Shown one piece after another: positions 30,016 to 39,243 of a DNA stretch of 64,000 nucleotides (within the stretch, counting starts at the first letter, position 1; each line of letters opens with the position of its first letter). A program made the position numbers and the translations under genes. Under the pieces are notes generated by a model that saw only the letters and a program-made list of their open reading frames with translations, made no database searches and had not been told where the DNA came from. Origin of the DNA: Neocallimastix lanati (nom. inval.) (taxonomy: Eukaryota; Neocallimastigomycota; Neocallimastigomycetes; Neocallimastigales; Neocallimastigaceae); assembly GCA_016946835.1 (NCBI GenBank), contig JACVTC010000002.1, positions 3,165,001 through 3,229,000 of the forward strand. Reading direction: 5' to 3'.

Positions 30016-30686
30016 TTAATATTTTAAAGTTTTTTTTTTTTTATTAATTAAAACAAGTATAAATGTCTATATATAATTAACAAAAAGTATTATATATGTA
30101 ATTTAATAATTGTGTATTAATTTAATTAATATTTCAATTTTATATATAAAGACAATTATTAAATATTTAAACTAATAATACTTTTTTTTTATTTTTCATT
30201 TTTAATATACTATTTAATATTATTGTTTAAATACATATGAAAATAAATTCATATAGAAAAAATCATTATTTATATTTAAAAAAAAAAAAAAAAAAGAAAA
30301 ATTAAAAAAAAAAATTAATAAAAAAAAATCAATAAAAAAAATTTATAAAAAAAAAAAAAATAATAATAAAAATTTTTATTTTTTATGTTTTAATATTTTA
30401 ATTTTTATATTATTTTTTTTTAATTTGTTGTCATACTAAAAATTATAAATATTATTTTAAAAGATATTTTGACAATTACCACCAGCTACTTCTATTATTT
30501 TATAATAATAAAAATTTTTATTTTTTATGTTTTAATTTTTTTTTAATATTTTTTAAACATACTTTTAGCTAGTTTATGATTATTCAACAAAAAATTTTTA
30601 ACGTCTTAAAGAGCTTTATTAATTGAAAGAGCGACAATCAGTCAAAAGATAAAAAAGAAACGATTATTCATTTTAACAGTATATAC
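29282..30686. other. AT-rich intergenic region with a local duplication
   Basis: This holds poly-A tracts and downstream AT DNA of the branching enzyme gene, with no further gene. A segment ATAATAAAAATTTTTATTTT followed by TTATGTTTTAAT occurs near 30360-30395 and again near 30502-30535, just upstream of the first LINE fragment. Confidence 0.6.
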
Positions 30687-31921
30687 CTAAAACTAACAAC
30701 TATACTTATCTTAGTATTCCTTTTGATGAATCTTTATCATTGAAACCTATACAATCCAAATTAAACAGTAATTTAAATGTCAAGTTAAATTTGTACTTTC
30801 GATTTCTTATTAATAAATCTATTCCTCTCCCATTGAAGAAATATGCTTTAATTTCGTTTATTCTTAGTCTTGTTTTATATATTATGCTCTTCTCTTTGGT
30901 TCAAATAAGAGCAAATACTCCAAAGCTCAAAAAAAAAATTATTAATAGAGGACTTTATTGGAGTTACGGATTTAAATCTCGTAATTCTTTTGTTAGTCTC
31001 TATGATATTACTCGTGAATTGAGAATACCTCCTCTTTCAGTTGTTTGTGCTACATCTCAATTACGCTGCTTAAGAAAATGGAAAAACTCATCATGAATTA
31101 TTAATCATCTCACTAATAATATTCCTACTATGTCACATTACTCATGGACTAAAGAATCAAGGACTTTGAATAAGAAATTAAATGGTAAAAAAACAAATGA
31201 AATAAAAAAAAAGTTTTATTGGGAAAGAGATGTTTTCAAACCCTCAAAAAAGTTAAAAAAAGTAATTATTTACAAGGAAAATAATTTTGGATTTATTTTC
31301 AGAAATCAAAAAACTTAATATTTCAATATCCTAAGTATCAATTGGGATTCTTTTGGATTTCTCAAATTAGGTGTGGTTTTAAATTTGACATGAGAATTTC
31401 CATTAAAAGAAAAATCTTCTCAAAAGATTGCCCCTAAATGTTGCCCTTGTTGTGGTGTTAGTGTACCTAGCTTTTCTCACTGGATCTTTGCCTGTAAAGA
31501 ATTGAAAAATTACAGAAATTAAATCTTTACCTTTTCTAGATGATCTCTTTTTGAAGTTTGTAATAATAATTGAACAAAAATCCTTGGATGTTTCTTTAGA
31601 TTCAGAAAAGGATTATGATAATAATATTTTATTATTTTATATTGAGTGCTCTTCTTGGTGGGTGTTCAATATATTCAAAAATTAAAGTTAATGATGGGGA
31701 ACAAAGACAATTAGTTGACAATATTTTTAAACAAAGTTCAACTTCGTCGACCGTTCCGTATTTTGTGGGGGATTGTGGAGTTTTTTAACAAACGTAATAC
31801 CAATTAATTTGTCGATCTTTTAGATTGCTGATGAAATGGTATTCCGTTGAATCTATCGAATCTACCGTTGCTAAGAGCTTCGACAATCTCAATGATAAAG
31901 CATGGATTTTCACCTCCAGGT
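30687..31921 (+). mobile_element. LINE copy A, 5' part (non-LTR retrotransposon, defective)
   Basis: This is nearly identical to LINE copy C at 49.2-50.8 kb. The homology starts at about 30687 (ACCTAAAACT) in the region after the reverse transcriptase core. Frames broken by stops encode the post-RT segment (YLSIPFDESLSLKPIQSKLN), a Cys-rich zinc-knuckle remnant (near CCPCCGV) and the start of the C-terminal tail (SMIKHGFSPPG). It is cut at 31921 by insertion of LINE B; the rest of copy A resumes at 34343. I could not find a target-site duplication for copy A itself, and its 5' limit is uncertain. It shares several 1-nt frameshifts with copy C, so it was defective before it inserted. Confidence 0.88.
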
Positions 31922-34156
31922 TCACATCCTGCTGCTGGAAAGTGTCTAAAATTGATATTTAATAAAATATGGAATAGGTCATTTCCTAAAAAATGGAACT
32001 CAGCTTCTATTGTATCAATTCCTAAGAAGGGTGACCTATCAGATTGTAGTAATTATCGAGGTATTTCTCTCATTAACGTTGGACTAAAAATCATTTCAAA
32101 AATTATAACAGATAGAATATCTACTTACACACTCTCACACAATTTCATTAGACCTGAACAATTTGGATTTCGCAACCGCGAAGAATGCATTAGTTTATTC
32201 ATTTCCGTTAGAGAAATTTGTCAAAGAAGAAAATTCCAAGGAAAATTCACATATTTAGCTTTTTTAGATCTTAAAAAAGCTTATGATTCAGTTCCTATTT
32301 TTAACATTCTTACTAAATTATATCATTATGGAGTACGCGGTAAATGTTTTGATTTTCTTTGTAATTTATATACTTCATCTAAAGCACGTGCTCGATTTGC
32401 TTCAATGTTATCAAATGAATTTCCTATTAAAAGAGGTGTTCGTCAAGGTTGTCCTTTATCTCCAATCTTATTCAATTTATTCATCAATGATATACTAAAT
32501 GACTGTGAAAAGTATGGTGTTAATGTTGGAAGAAAAAAGTGTTGTGGTGGACTCTTTGCTGATGATGTTGTTCTCATTGCTCCAAGTGCAAAAAATTTAG
32601 AAAAATTATTAAAAAAGGTACATAAATGGGCTAATTTAAATGAAATGACTTTTGGTATTGAAAAGTGTGCAACTATGGTTATAAAACCAATGAACTTCCA
32701 ACCTCCTCCAAACTATAGTGATCCAACCTTCTATTTAGGAAAGAATGATATTCCTAAAGTTTCTAGTTATGTCTATCTTGGTATTCCTTTTTCAGATGAT
32801 CTCCTACTAGAACACATTATATCTCACATGCATTTTAAAGTTAGAAAATCCCTTCTTTCATTTACACGTTTCTTTTCAAATAAACTTATTCCTATTGTAT
32901 ACAAGAAAAAAGTTCTTCAATCCTTTGTTATTAGTAAAGTAATTTATTATTCTCCTTTACTTGGTTCAAACAAATCTAGAACGGCTAGAATTCAAACATT
33001 AATTAATACTGGTCTATTTTGGTGTATCGGTTCCTTCTCTAAAAATGGTAAAACAAATACAGAAAACAATGACTATATTAGACATAATTCAACAATGAGT
33101 ACTTATGCTTTATCTCGAGATCTAAGCATCCCTCCTATTGCTGGTATCTGCAAAGCCTTACAGATTAAATCATTTGCAAAATGGAGTAAATCAAACTGTA
33201 TCATAAAGGATCTTATTAAATCTATTCCCAAAATGCCTTATTATTCCTGGACTAAAGAATCTAGAACACTATATAAAAAAATCAAAAAATATAAATGTGT
33301 AAAATATGACGATATTATAGAACGTTACTGGAAATCAGTTTCCAGATTTCAAGGTATTAAAGGTCAAAACTACGATAGTAACAAGTTCTCAAACAATAAA
33401 GCTATAATAATGCTTAGCTTAAAATATCCCCAATTCAACTTAGGATTTTCGTGGATTATACGTTTACGCTGTGGTTATAAATACAATACTACTATTGCTA
33501 TTAGAATGGGTAGAGTTTCAGAAGATTGTCCAAAGTCCTGCCCATGTTGTGGTGAAGGTAATCAATCTTTTGAACATTGGATTTTTAAATGCGATGCTCT
33601 TGCATCTTTTAGATGGAATTCTTTAAATTTCATCGATGATTTCTATGTTTTATTCCTTAGGAAGATTAGAGCGTTTAATCCTCTTTCTTCCTATGACTCT
33701 ATTTCTGATTTTGAAGATTATATCAATCATTATATATACTTGTTCCTTCTTGGTGGGACTTTAGTTTTAAATGAACTACATTTCGATAGTGGGGAACAGA
33801 GACATTTAAATGAACTACTTTTCAAAGGTTCATCTGAGTCACCTGTTCCAAAAATTGTGGGCTTGGCGGAATTCTTAACAAATGCAATACCTATCATAAG
33901 TAGTTCGTTTGAGCTATTATTTGATAGGTATTGCAAAATATCAAACTTAACCAAGAGCGTCGACGTCGTACTGATAAGGCATAATGAAAATACAGGATTA
34001 TCATCTATTACTACGAAGGGTGATTCTCGCCCTAGTAGCTCAATAAATGATGAATCCGGGGAGAGTTTAGTGGACACCACACTATCTATTTTAAGGATGT
34101 TACTTCTAAATTTTATTTCTTTTTTATTTGATAGGAAGGGTAAAATTCCCGCATAG
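31847..34156 (+). CDS. LINE reverse transcriptase ORF (5'-truncated, chimeric start)
   Basis: The open frame gives 769 residues, but only residues 26-769 come from LINE B. The first 25 codons are out-of-frame and tail sequence of LINE A across the insertion junction, so the listed start is not a biological one. RT motifs are in order: SIVSIPKKGD with NYRGISLINVG (about 56-79), LAFLDLKKAYDS (motif A, Asp141), GVRQGCPLSP (197-206) and FADD (237-240, with Asp239-Asp240). A thumb region follows, then a C-terminal zinc knuckle (CPKSCPCCGEGNQSFEHW then IFKC). RT copies element RNA at a nicked chromosomal target. The active-site aspartates are intact, but without an endonuclease domain, 5' promoter or proper start this copy is probably not autonomous. 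A C-terminal patch (KSVDVVLIRH) is shared with the other LINE subfamily. Confidence 0.9.
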   Translation: MNLSNLPLLRASTISMIKHGFSPPGSHPAAGKCLKLIFNKIWNRSFPKKWNSASIVSIPKKGDLSDCSNYRGISLINVGLKIISKIITDRISTYTLSHNFIRPEQFGFRNREECISLFISVREICQRRKFQGKFTYLAFLDLKKAYDSVPIFNILTKLYHYGVRGKCFDFLCNLYTSSKARARFASMLSNEFPIKRGVRQGCPLSPILFNLFINDILNDCEKYGVNVGRKKCCGGLFADDVVLIAPSAKNLEKLLKKVHKWANLNEMTFGIEKCATMVIKPMNFQPPPNYSDPTFYLGKNDIPKVSSYVYLGIPFSDDLLLEHIISHMHFKVRKSLLSFTRFFSNKLIPIVYKKKVLQSFVISKVIYYSPLLGSNKSRTARIQTLINTGLFWCIGSFSKNGKTNTENNDYIRHNSTMSTYALSRDLSIPPIAGICKALQIKSFAKWSKSNCIIKDLIKSIPKMPYYSWTKESRTLYKKIKKYKCVKYDDIIERYWKSVSRFQGIKGQNYDSNKFSNNKAIIMLSLKYPQFNLGFSWIIRLRCGYKYNTTIAIRMGRVSEDCPKSCPCCGEGNQSFEHWIFKCDALASFRWNSLNFIDDFYVLFLRKIRAFNPLSSYDSISDFEDYINHYIYLFLLGGTLVLNELHFDSGEQRHLNELLFKGSSESPVPKIVGLAEFLTNAIPIISSSFELLFDRYCKISNLTKSVDVVLIRHNENTGLSSITTKGDSRPSSSINDESGESLVDTTLSILRMLLLNFISFLFDRKGKIPA
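31908..31921 (+). repeat. target-site duplication of LINE B (left copy)
   Basis: TTTCACCTCCAGGT, repeated exactly at 34343-34356 after the poly(A) of LINE B. The undisturbed site is seen once in LINE copy C near 50531-50544. Confidence 0.93.
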
Positions 34157-34311
34157 TACAACTTGCCGAAATACATAGTATTTTCGAGCTTTTTTATTTT
34201 TTATTTTTTATTTTTTAATTTTTTATTTTTAATTTCTAATGTACTTTTCACCTACATGTATTTTTTAAAATAAAATTTAATAAAGTTTTTGGAAGTGTAT
34301 TCTCTTCCCTG

Positions 34312-34342
<31 letters not shown>
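31922..34342 (+). mobile_element. LINE copy B, 5'-truncated, inserted into LINE copy A
   Basis: A 2.42-kb non-LTR retrotransposon is bounded by a 14-bp target-site duplication and ends in 28 A (34315-34342), with AATAAA at 34279-34284. It begins inside the reverse transcriptase domain, so the 5' UTR, endonuclease and N-terminal fingers are missing, as expected from incomplete target-primed reverse transcription. Everything from the truncation point to the stop codon is open, which suggests a fairly recent insertion. It is a different subfamily from copies A, C and D. The proteins are similar throughout, but DNA identity is low outside a few motifs. The 3' ends share AATAAAGTT and a final TCT before the A tail. 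Confidence 0.93.
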
Positions 34343-34349
<7 letters not shown>

Positions 34350-34548
34350 TCCAGGTGAAAGAACTGATACAGATTCGGTTGATAACACTAATACTAAAAT
34401 TATTATTCACAATAATGAGCGTGGTGTTATTATCGAGGAATGGGAAAAGTTAGAGAGCTATTGCTTCTAACACACTTTTATAATTTTATAATATATAATA
34501 TTTTTATTTCATGAATTTTATTTGTTATTTTTCATTTAAATCATGTAA

Positions 34549-34618
<70 letters not shown>

Positions 34619-34659
34619 AATTAAATAAAGTTATTCTCAAAGTCTAAAAAAAAAAAAAA
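34343..34659 (+). mobile_element. LINE copy A, 3' part with poly(A)
   Basis: This is the remainder of copy A after the LINE B insertion. It starts with the right copy of the duplication (34343-34356), then the C-terminal coding tail, which corresponds to the ERTDTDS..NTN and EEWEKLE region of copies C and D. The 3' UTR follows, with an expanded TTA microsatellite (34550-34617) and AATAAAGTTATTCTCAAAGTCT leading into 14 A (34646-34659). Confidence 0.92.
34550..34617. repeat. (TTA)n microsatellite in LINE A 3' UTR
   Basis: About 22 TTA units sit exactly where LINE copy C has only about 4 (near 50731-50743) and LINE D has about 7 (minus strand near 54401-54421). Confidence 0.92.
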
Positions 34660-35280
34660 CTCTGATAATGCAGATAATTATTTATCATCAATTTAAATGA
34701 CAGTATTCATTCAATTTCAATAGCTAATATAAATTTATTAAATTATGCAAAAACGATTAAATGATTTATAATATTAAAAAAAATATGATACTCCAATAAT
34801 TAATATCATTTTTATTTAATTACAATATACTATTATATTAATAAAAAAAAGTATCAAATTAATGATATTCATTTATTAAAATAATAATTACAATTTTAAT
34901 TTTTTTTTTTTTTAATTCTTTGTTCCTAATTTTTCTATTATTTTTCTATTGTTTTTCTACTGTTTTTCTATTATTTTCCTATTATTTATTTATTTTTTTT
35001 TTTTATATCCAGAAACAAAATAATATATATTAGAAATATGTTATATAAAATTAGTAAATATTAATAGATACATATATATATAATAATTAAAATTTATAAA
35101 TACAATGTAAATAACATATTAATATTATTCTTATATATTTTATTAAATATGAATTACGATAATAATGTTAATAATAATAATAAATGTGAAATAAAACTTT
35201 TATAACATATAAACGTCATTTATACTAATATATATAATACCATAAAAAATTTAATAAAAATTTTAAAGAAATTTAAATTA

Positions 35281-35478
35281 AAAATAGTTTTGAATTTTAT
35301 TTTTTTATTATTAAAAATAGTTTTGATTTTTATTTTTTTATTATTAAAAATAGTTTTGAATTTTATTTTTTTATTATTAAAAATAGTTTTGATTTTTATT
35401 TTTTTATTATTAAAAATAGTTTTGATTTTTATTTTTTTATTATTAAAAATAGTTTTGATTTTTATTTTTTTATTCTTT
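35281..35478. repeat. 33-bp minisatellite, 6 copies
   Basis: The unit AAAATAGTTTTGATTTTTAT followed by TTTTTTATTATTA is repeated 6 times with one A/T variant. The unit is 11 codons long, so a 69-codon frame stays open across it. That frame is not a gene. Confidence 0.92.
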
Positions 35479-36620
35479 ATATTATATTATATAAATTAAC
35501 TATAATAAAAAAAAATAAATAATAATTATCATTATTATTAAAAACAGTAATTTCACTTCTAAATTTTTATTATTATAATTATTTTAAAACTCTATAAAAA
35601 TATTTTAATTTTTTCAAATATAATAATTTATATAACCAACAATTATAATATTTTATTATTATGTATTTATATTATTTAATTTATTAATTTATTTATTTAT
35701 TTAATTTAATTTATTTAATAATTTTAATTAGCTGTTAATCTATATCTATTTATAAATTAATTATTTTAATATATATTTACTTTTCATGTCGTATTTTAAT
35801 ATTAAATAAAAAAAAAGTTTATGGTTTTTTATTTTAAAAATAATTTTAATTCGACATTTATATATATTTATATATATATATATATTGTTATTTAAATAAA
35901 TAAAATAATAATAATAATAAAACAAAAAAAAAAAAAAAAAGAATATTAGATATATATTTTATAATAAAAATATTTAAACATTTTTAGTTTACACGAAAAT
36001 TTGGGTATAAAATTTTTTTTCCATACATTAAATTATTTTTATGAAATTAAAACGGTATTATTCAAGGTATTATTCATAATGCATGAATTAAATAACAAAA
36101 ATATTTTCATTCAATAGTCTTATTAGATATTATGTTTTAATATGATATTAAATATTAATATGAAAAAATCGTTATAAATTATTATAAGATATTAAGTAAA
36201 TATACTATAATTATTAAATCTTATTATTATATACGACTATTAGCATATTATAATTATATTTTATAAATTCATTGTAATTAAAAGGATATATAAATGGAAT
36301 GATAAAAAAAAAAAAAAAAGATTTGTAATGAAATAATCAAATATTTATATTTTATAAAATATATAATGATGTTCATTAATATAAAGAGGAGTAATAATCA
36401 TGAATTTTTTATTACCATAAAAAAGGTATTTTTTATTATATATAATAATTAAAAAAAAAAAAAAATATTAAATTCGATAATTAAATTTTAATTATCAAAG
36501 TAATTCGAAATCATTAATTTTAAAAATAATAATAATAATAAAAAAAAAAAAATTTCTTTAAAAAATTTTTTTAATACAATAAATATTTTTTTTAATACAA
36601 TAAATATTTTTTTTAATTAC

Positions 36621-37004
36621 TTTTTTTTAATAGAATATTATTTTTTTATTATCATAAATAAGGATACTTTTTTTTTTTTTTTTTAATATAGTATATGGTA
36701 AATTTAATACTATGTCTAATATTAATTTTTAGGTATACAATCAATAATTAAAATAAAATAAAAAAAAAAAGAAGGATAAATTAAAGAGATAATTATTAAT
36801 AATAGTCATAATATAAAATTAAGTACAGAAAAAAAAAAAATATCTCTTTAATTTATCCTTTTTTTTTTTTTTTTATTATTTTAATTATTGATTGTATACC
36901 TAAAAATTAATATTAGACATAGTATTAAATTTACCATATACTATATTAAAAAAAAAGTATCCTTATTTATGATAATAAAAAAAAATAATACTCTATTAAA
37001 AAAA
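36621..37004. repeat. long near-perfect foldback element
   Basis: The left arm (36621-36791) and right arm (36841-37004) are reverse complements over about 165 bp, with a loop of about 49 bp. Differences are mostly in the length of A/T runs plus one or two substitutions near the outer ends. Perfectly paired non-simple blocks include AGGATAAATTAAAGAGATA, AGGTATACAATCAATAATTA and ACATAGTATTAAATTTACCA. No ORF lies inside. The structure resembles a foldback transposon or MITE, or an inverted duplication. A clear target-site duplication was not found. Confidence 0.9.
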
Positions 37005-37034
37005 GGTATTTAATAAAAATATTTAAAATTTTTT

Positions 37035-37755
37035 TTTAAATTATTTCTTGTTATTTTTTATTTGATTATGAACTACTACTCAAATAATTGAAGTCATAAC
37101 TATTATCAGTTTATATTTTTCATTCCATAATATTGAGAAATTTTAGTTTTTCTTCATTTTAATCTGTGATCAAATATGTAATTAGATTAATCATTTTTTA
37201 CTTTTATCTTTCTAATAAGTTATCAATAGTTCATCAGTAATATTAAAAGTTTTAAATATTTAAACTATATGACTAATTTTTATATTTTTGAAACTATAAT
37301 CTTTTTTTTTTTTTTTTTTAATTTTAATTTTAAGTACCCAAATAATATCTAAAGTCATCCTATTTTTAATTAAAAATTGAAAAAGGATGACATGAGATAT
37401 TTTTTTTTTTCTATAATTATTTGTTTTGTATTACTAGTATCATTAATTTATAATTTTTAATTTATTATTTTGTATTATTTTATTTAATTTCAAGTAATTA
37501 AAAATTATGACACTTGTCATCAACTATATTTTTCATTCTATGACATTGAGAAAATTCAGTTTTCTTCATTTTTAAGTTTGATTATATATATGATTATATA
37601 TATATTATAGCTAATTTTTTTTTTCCTTTCTTTTATTTTTTTTTTTCTTTTAATTTTCAAATAAAGTATCAGTAATGATATTATAAGTTTTCGATTTTAT
37701 AAAATATTAAATAAATATTACTAATTTTTATATTTTAATGAATTTTTATCTTTTA
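37035..37755. repeat. diverged direct duplication, about 280 bp per copy
   Basis: Segments 37035-37320 and 37475-37755 share the same order of diverged blocks. Examples are TATATTTTTCATTCCATAAT/TATATTTTTCATTCTATGAC, then TTGAGAAA..TTTTCTTCATTTT, then GTATCAGTAAT/CATCAGTAAT..ATTA.AAGTTTT, then ACTAATTTTTATATTTT. Neither copy is coding. Confidence 0.6.
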
Positions 37756-39073
37756 TTTTATAATTAATTTTTAAAACAACAAAAAAAAAAAAAAAAAAAC
37801 GGAGAATTATTTTTAATATTTTTTAATTTTAATATATTATTATTATTAAAAAAAAATTTAATATCTTTTATAAAATATTATTAATGAATATTAAATAATT
37901 TTTATTTTACTTTAAATTGTTTTCTTTATAAATACATATAATTAAACCTTCATAGCAACTAAAAATAAAAATAAATATAAATATAAAAATATAAAAAAAA
38001 TCATTTCAATCCGTTTATTTATATTAAATTATTAATAAAAGAAAAAAAAAAAAAATTTTTTTTATGATAAATCTATACATTAAAATTTAATATTTCATTT
38101 TTTAGTAAAAATTTAATATAAATTTTAATTTAATCTATATATTTTATATTAAAATGGTAAAATTATAACAAAAAAACAACAAAAGATGTAAAATATGTAT
38201 AATAAGTAAAAAAAAAAAAAAAAAAAAAAGTTTATTTATTATATTATCTACTAATTCATAAATAATTATTTAATTTATTAATAACAAATATTTTATAAAT
38301 AATTTATAAATATTCTGTTAATAATATTGATTTTAATAATTACTTTCTATTAATAATTATTGTTTATAAACATTCTATATAAACAATGAAAAGATAATAA
38401 ATATTAATAATAATTAATAATCATATCTATTTATTAATAATTTATGATAATTATTCACATTTTTAAATAATGAACATTTATAATTATTGATATTTATTTA
38501 TTAAATATTTCAACTGGGATATTTTTATTATTCCTTATTTTTTCATTTAAAAAAAAAAAAAAAAAAAAAAAAAGTGTAAATTATAAAAAATATTATATTT
38601 TTAAAATTTATGGCTTCATCAAAAATATATAATTTATAATATAATTTATAATAAATTACCATAAAAAATATAAATATTCCAGATATATTTATTTATTTCC
38701 ATTTAATTTATATTAAAAAAATTTATATATATAAATTGAAAAATCTTCTTCGCTTTACTTTCTATTTTTTTTTTTTTTTTTCTCTTTCTTTCTTTTTTTT
38801 TTTTAAAAAAATAAAAATAAAAATAAAAATAAAAATAAAATAAAATAATAATAAAAAAAAAAATTAAAATTAATAGATTATTATTGTAGTAGTAATTTAT
38901 AATAGAATAGAATAAAATAGTAGTATAATAGAAATTTATATTTGTATATTTTGTTAATTATTTAAATATTTAAATATATTTAATCTTTTGTAATATTAGC
39001 ACATCAAAATAATAATAATTTATATAATAAAAAAAAAAAAAGTTTAATATATATAACAAACAATAGAAATATT

Positions 39074-39190
39074 TAAATAACAAAAAATATAATATATAAC
39101 AAAAAATATAATATATAACAAAAAATAAAATAAATAACAAAAAAATATAATAAATAACAAAAAAATATATAATAAATAACAAAAAAAATT
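39074..39190. repeat. 19-20-bp tandem repeat upstream of sugar transporter
   Basis: The motif TAACAAAAAATATAATA recurs 6 times at 19-20-bp spacing, ending about 55 bp before the transporter ATG. It is in promoter or 5' UTR position. A regulatory role is possible but unproven. Confidence 0.75.
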
Positions 39191-39243
39191 TAAGAATAAT
39201 AAAAATAATTTAAATAATCAATAAATAGAAATAATATATAAAA

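Larger units (their letters stand above)
34660..39243. other. AT-rich intergenic region between LINE cluster and sugar transporter
   Basis: No gene seen. It contains the minisatellite, foldback element, diverged duplication and promoter-proximal repeat listed separately, plus homopolymers. Confidence 0.7.

Noticed and set aside
30687-30740. Target-site duplication for LINE copy A
   Set aside because: The sequence after its poly(A) (CTCTGATAATGCAG) has no matching copy near 30600-30690. The 5' end may be deleted or rearranged.
35290-35499. 69-codon hydrophobic frame with an 11-residue repeat
   Set aside because: The 33-bp minisatellite unit is a multiple of three, so the frame stays open by arithmetic, not selection.
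36621-37004. CRISPR array or terminal-repeat DNA transposon with a gene
   Set aside because: There are no regular direct repeats or spacers, and no transposase frame between the arms. It is a simple foldback.
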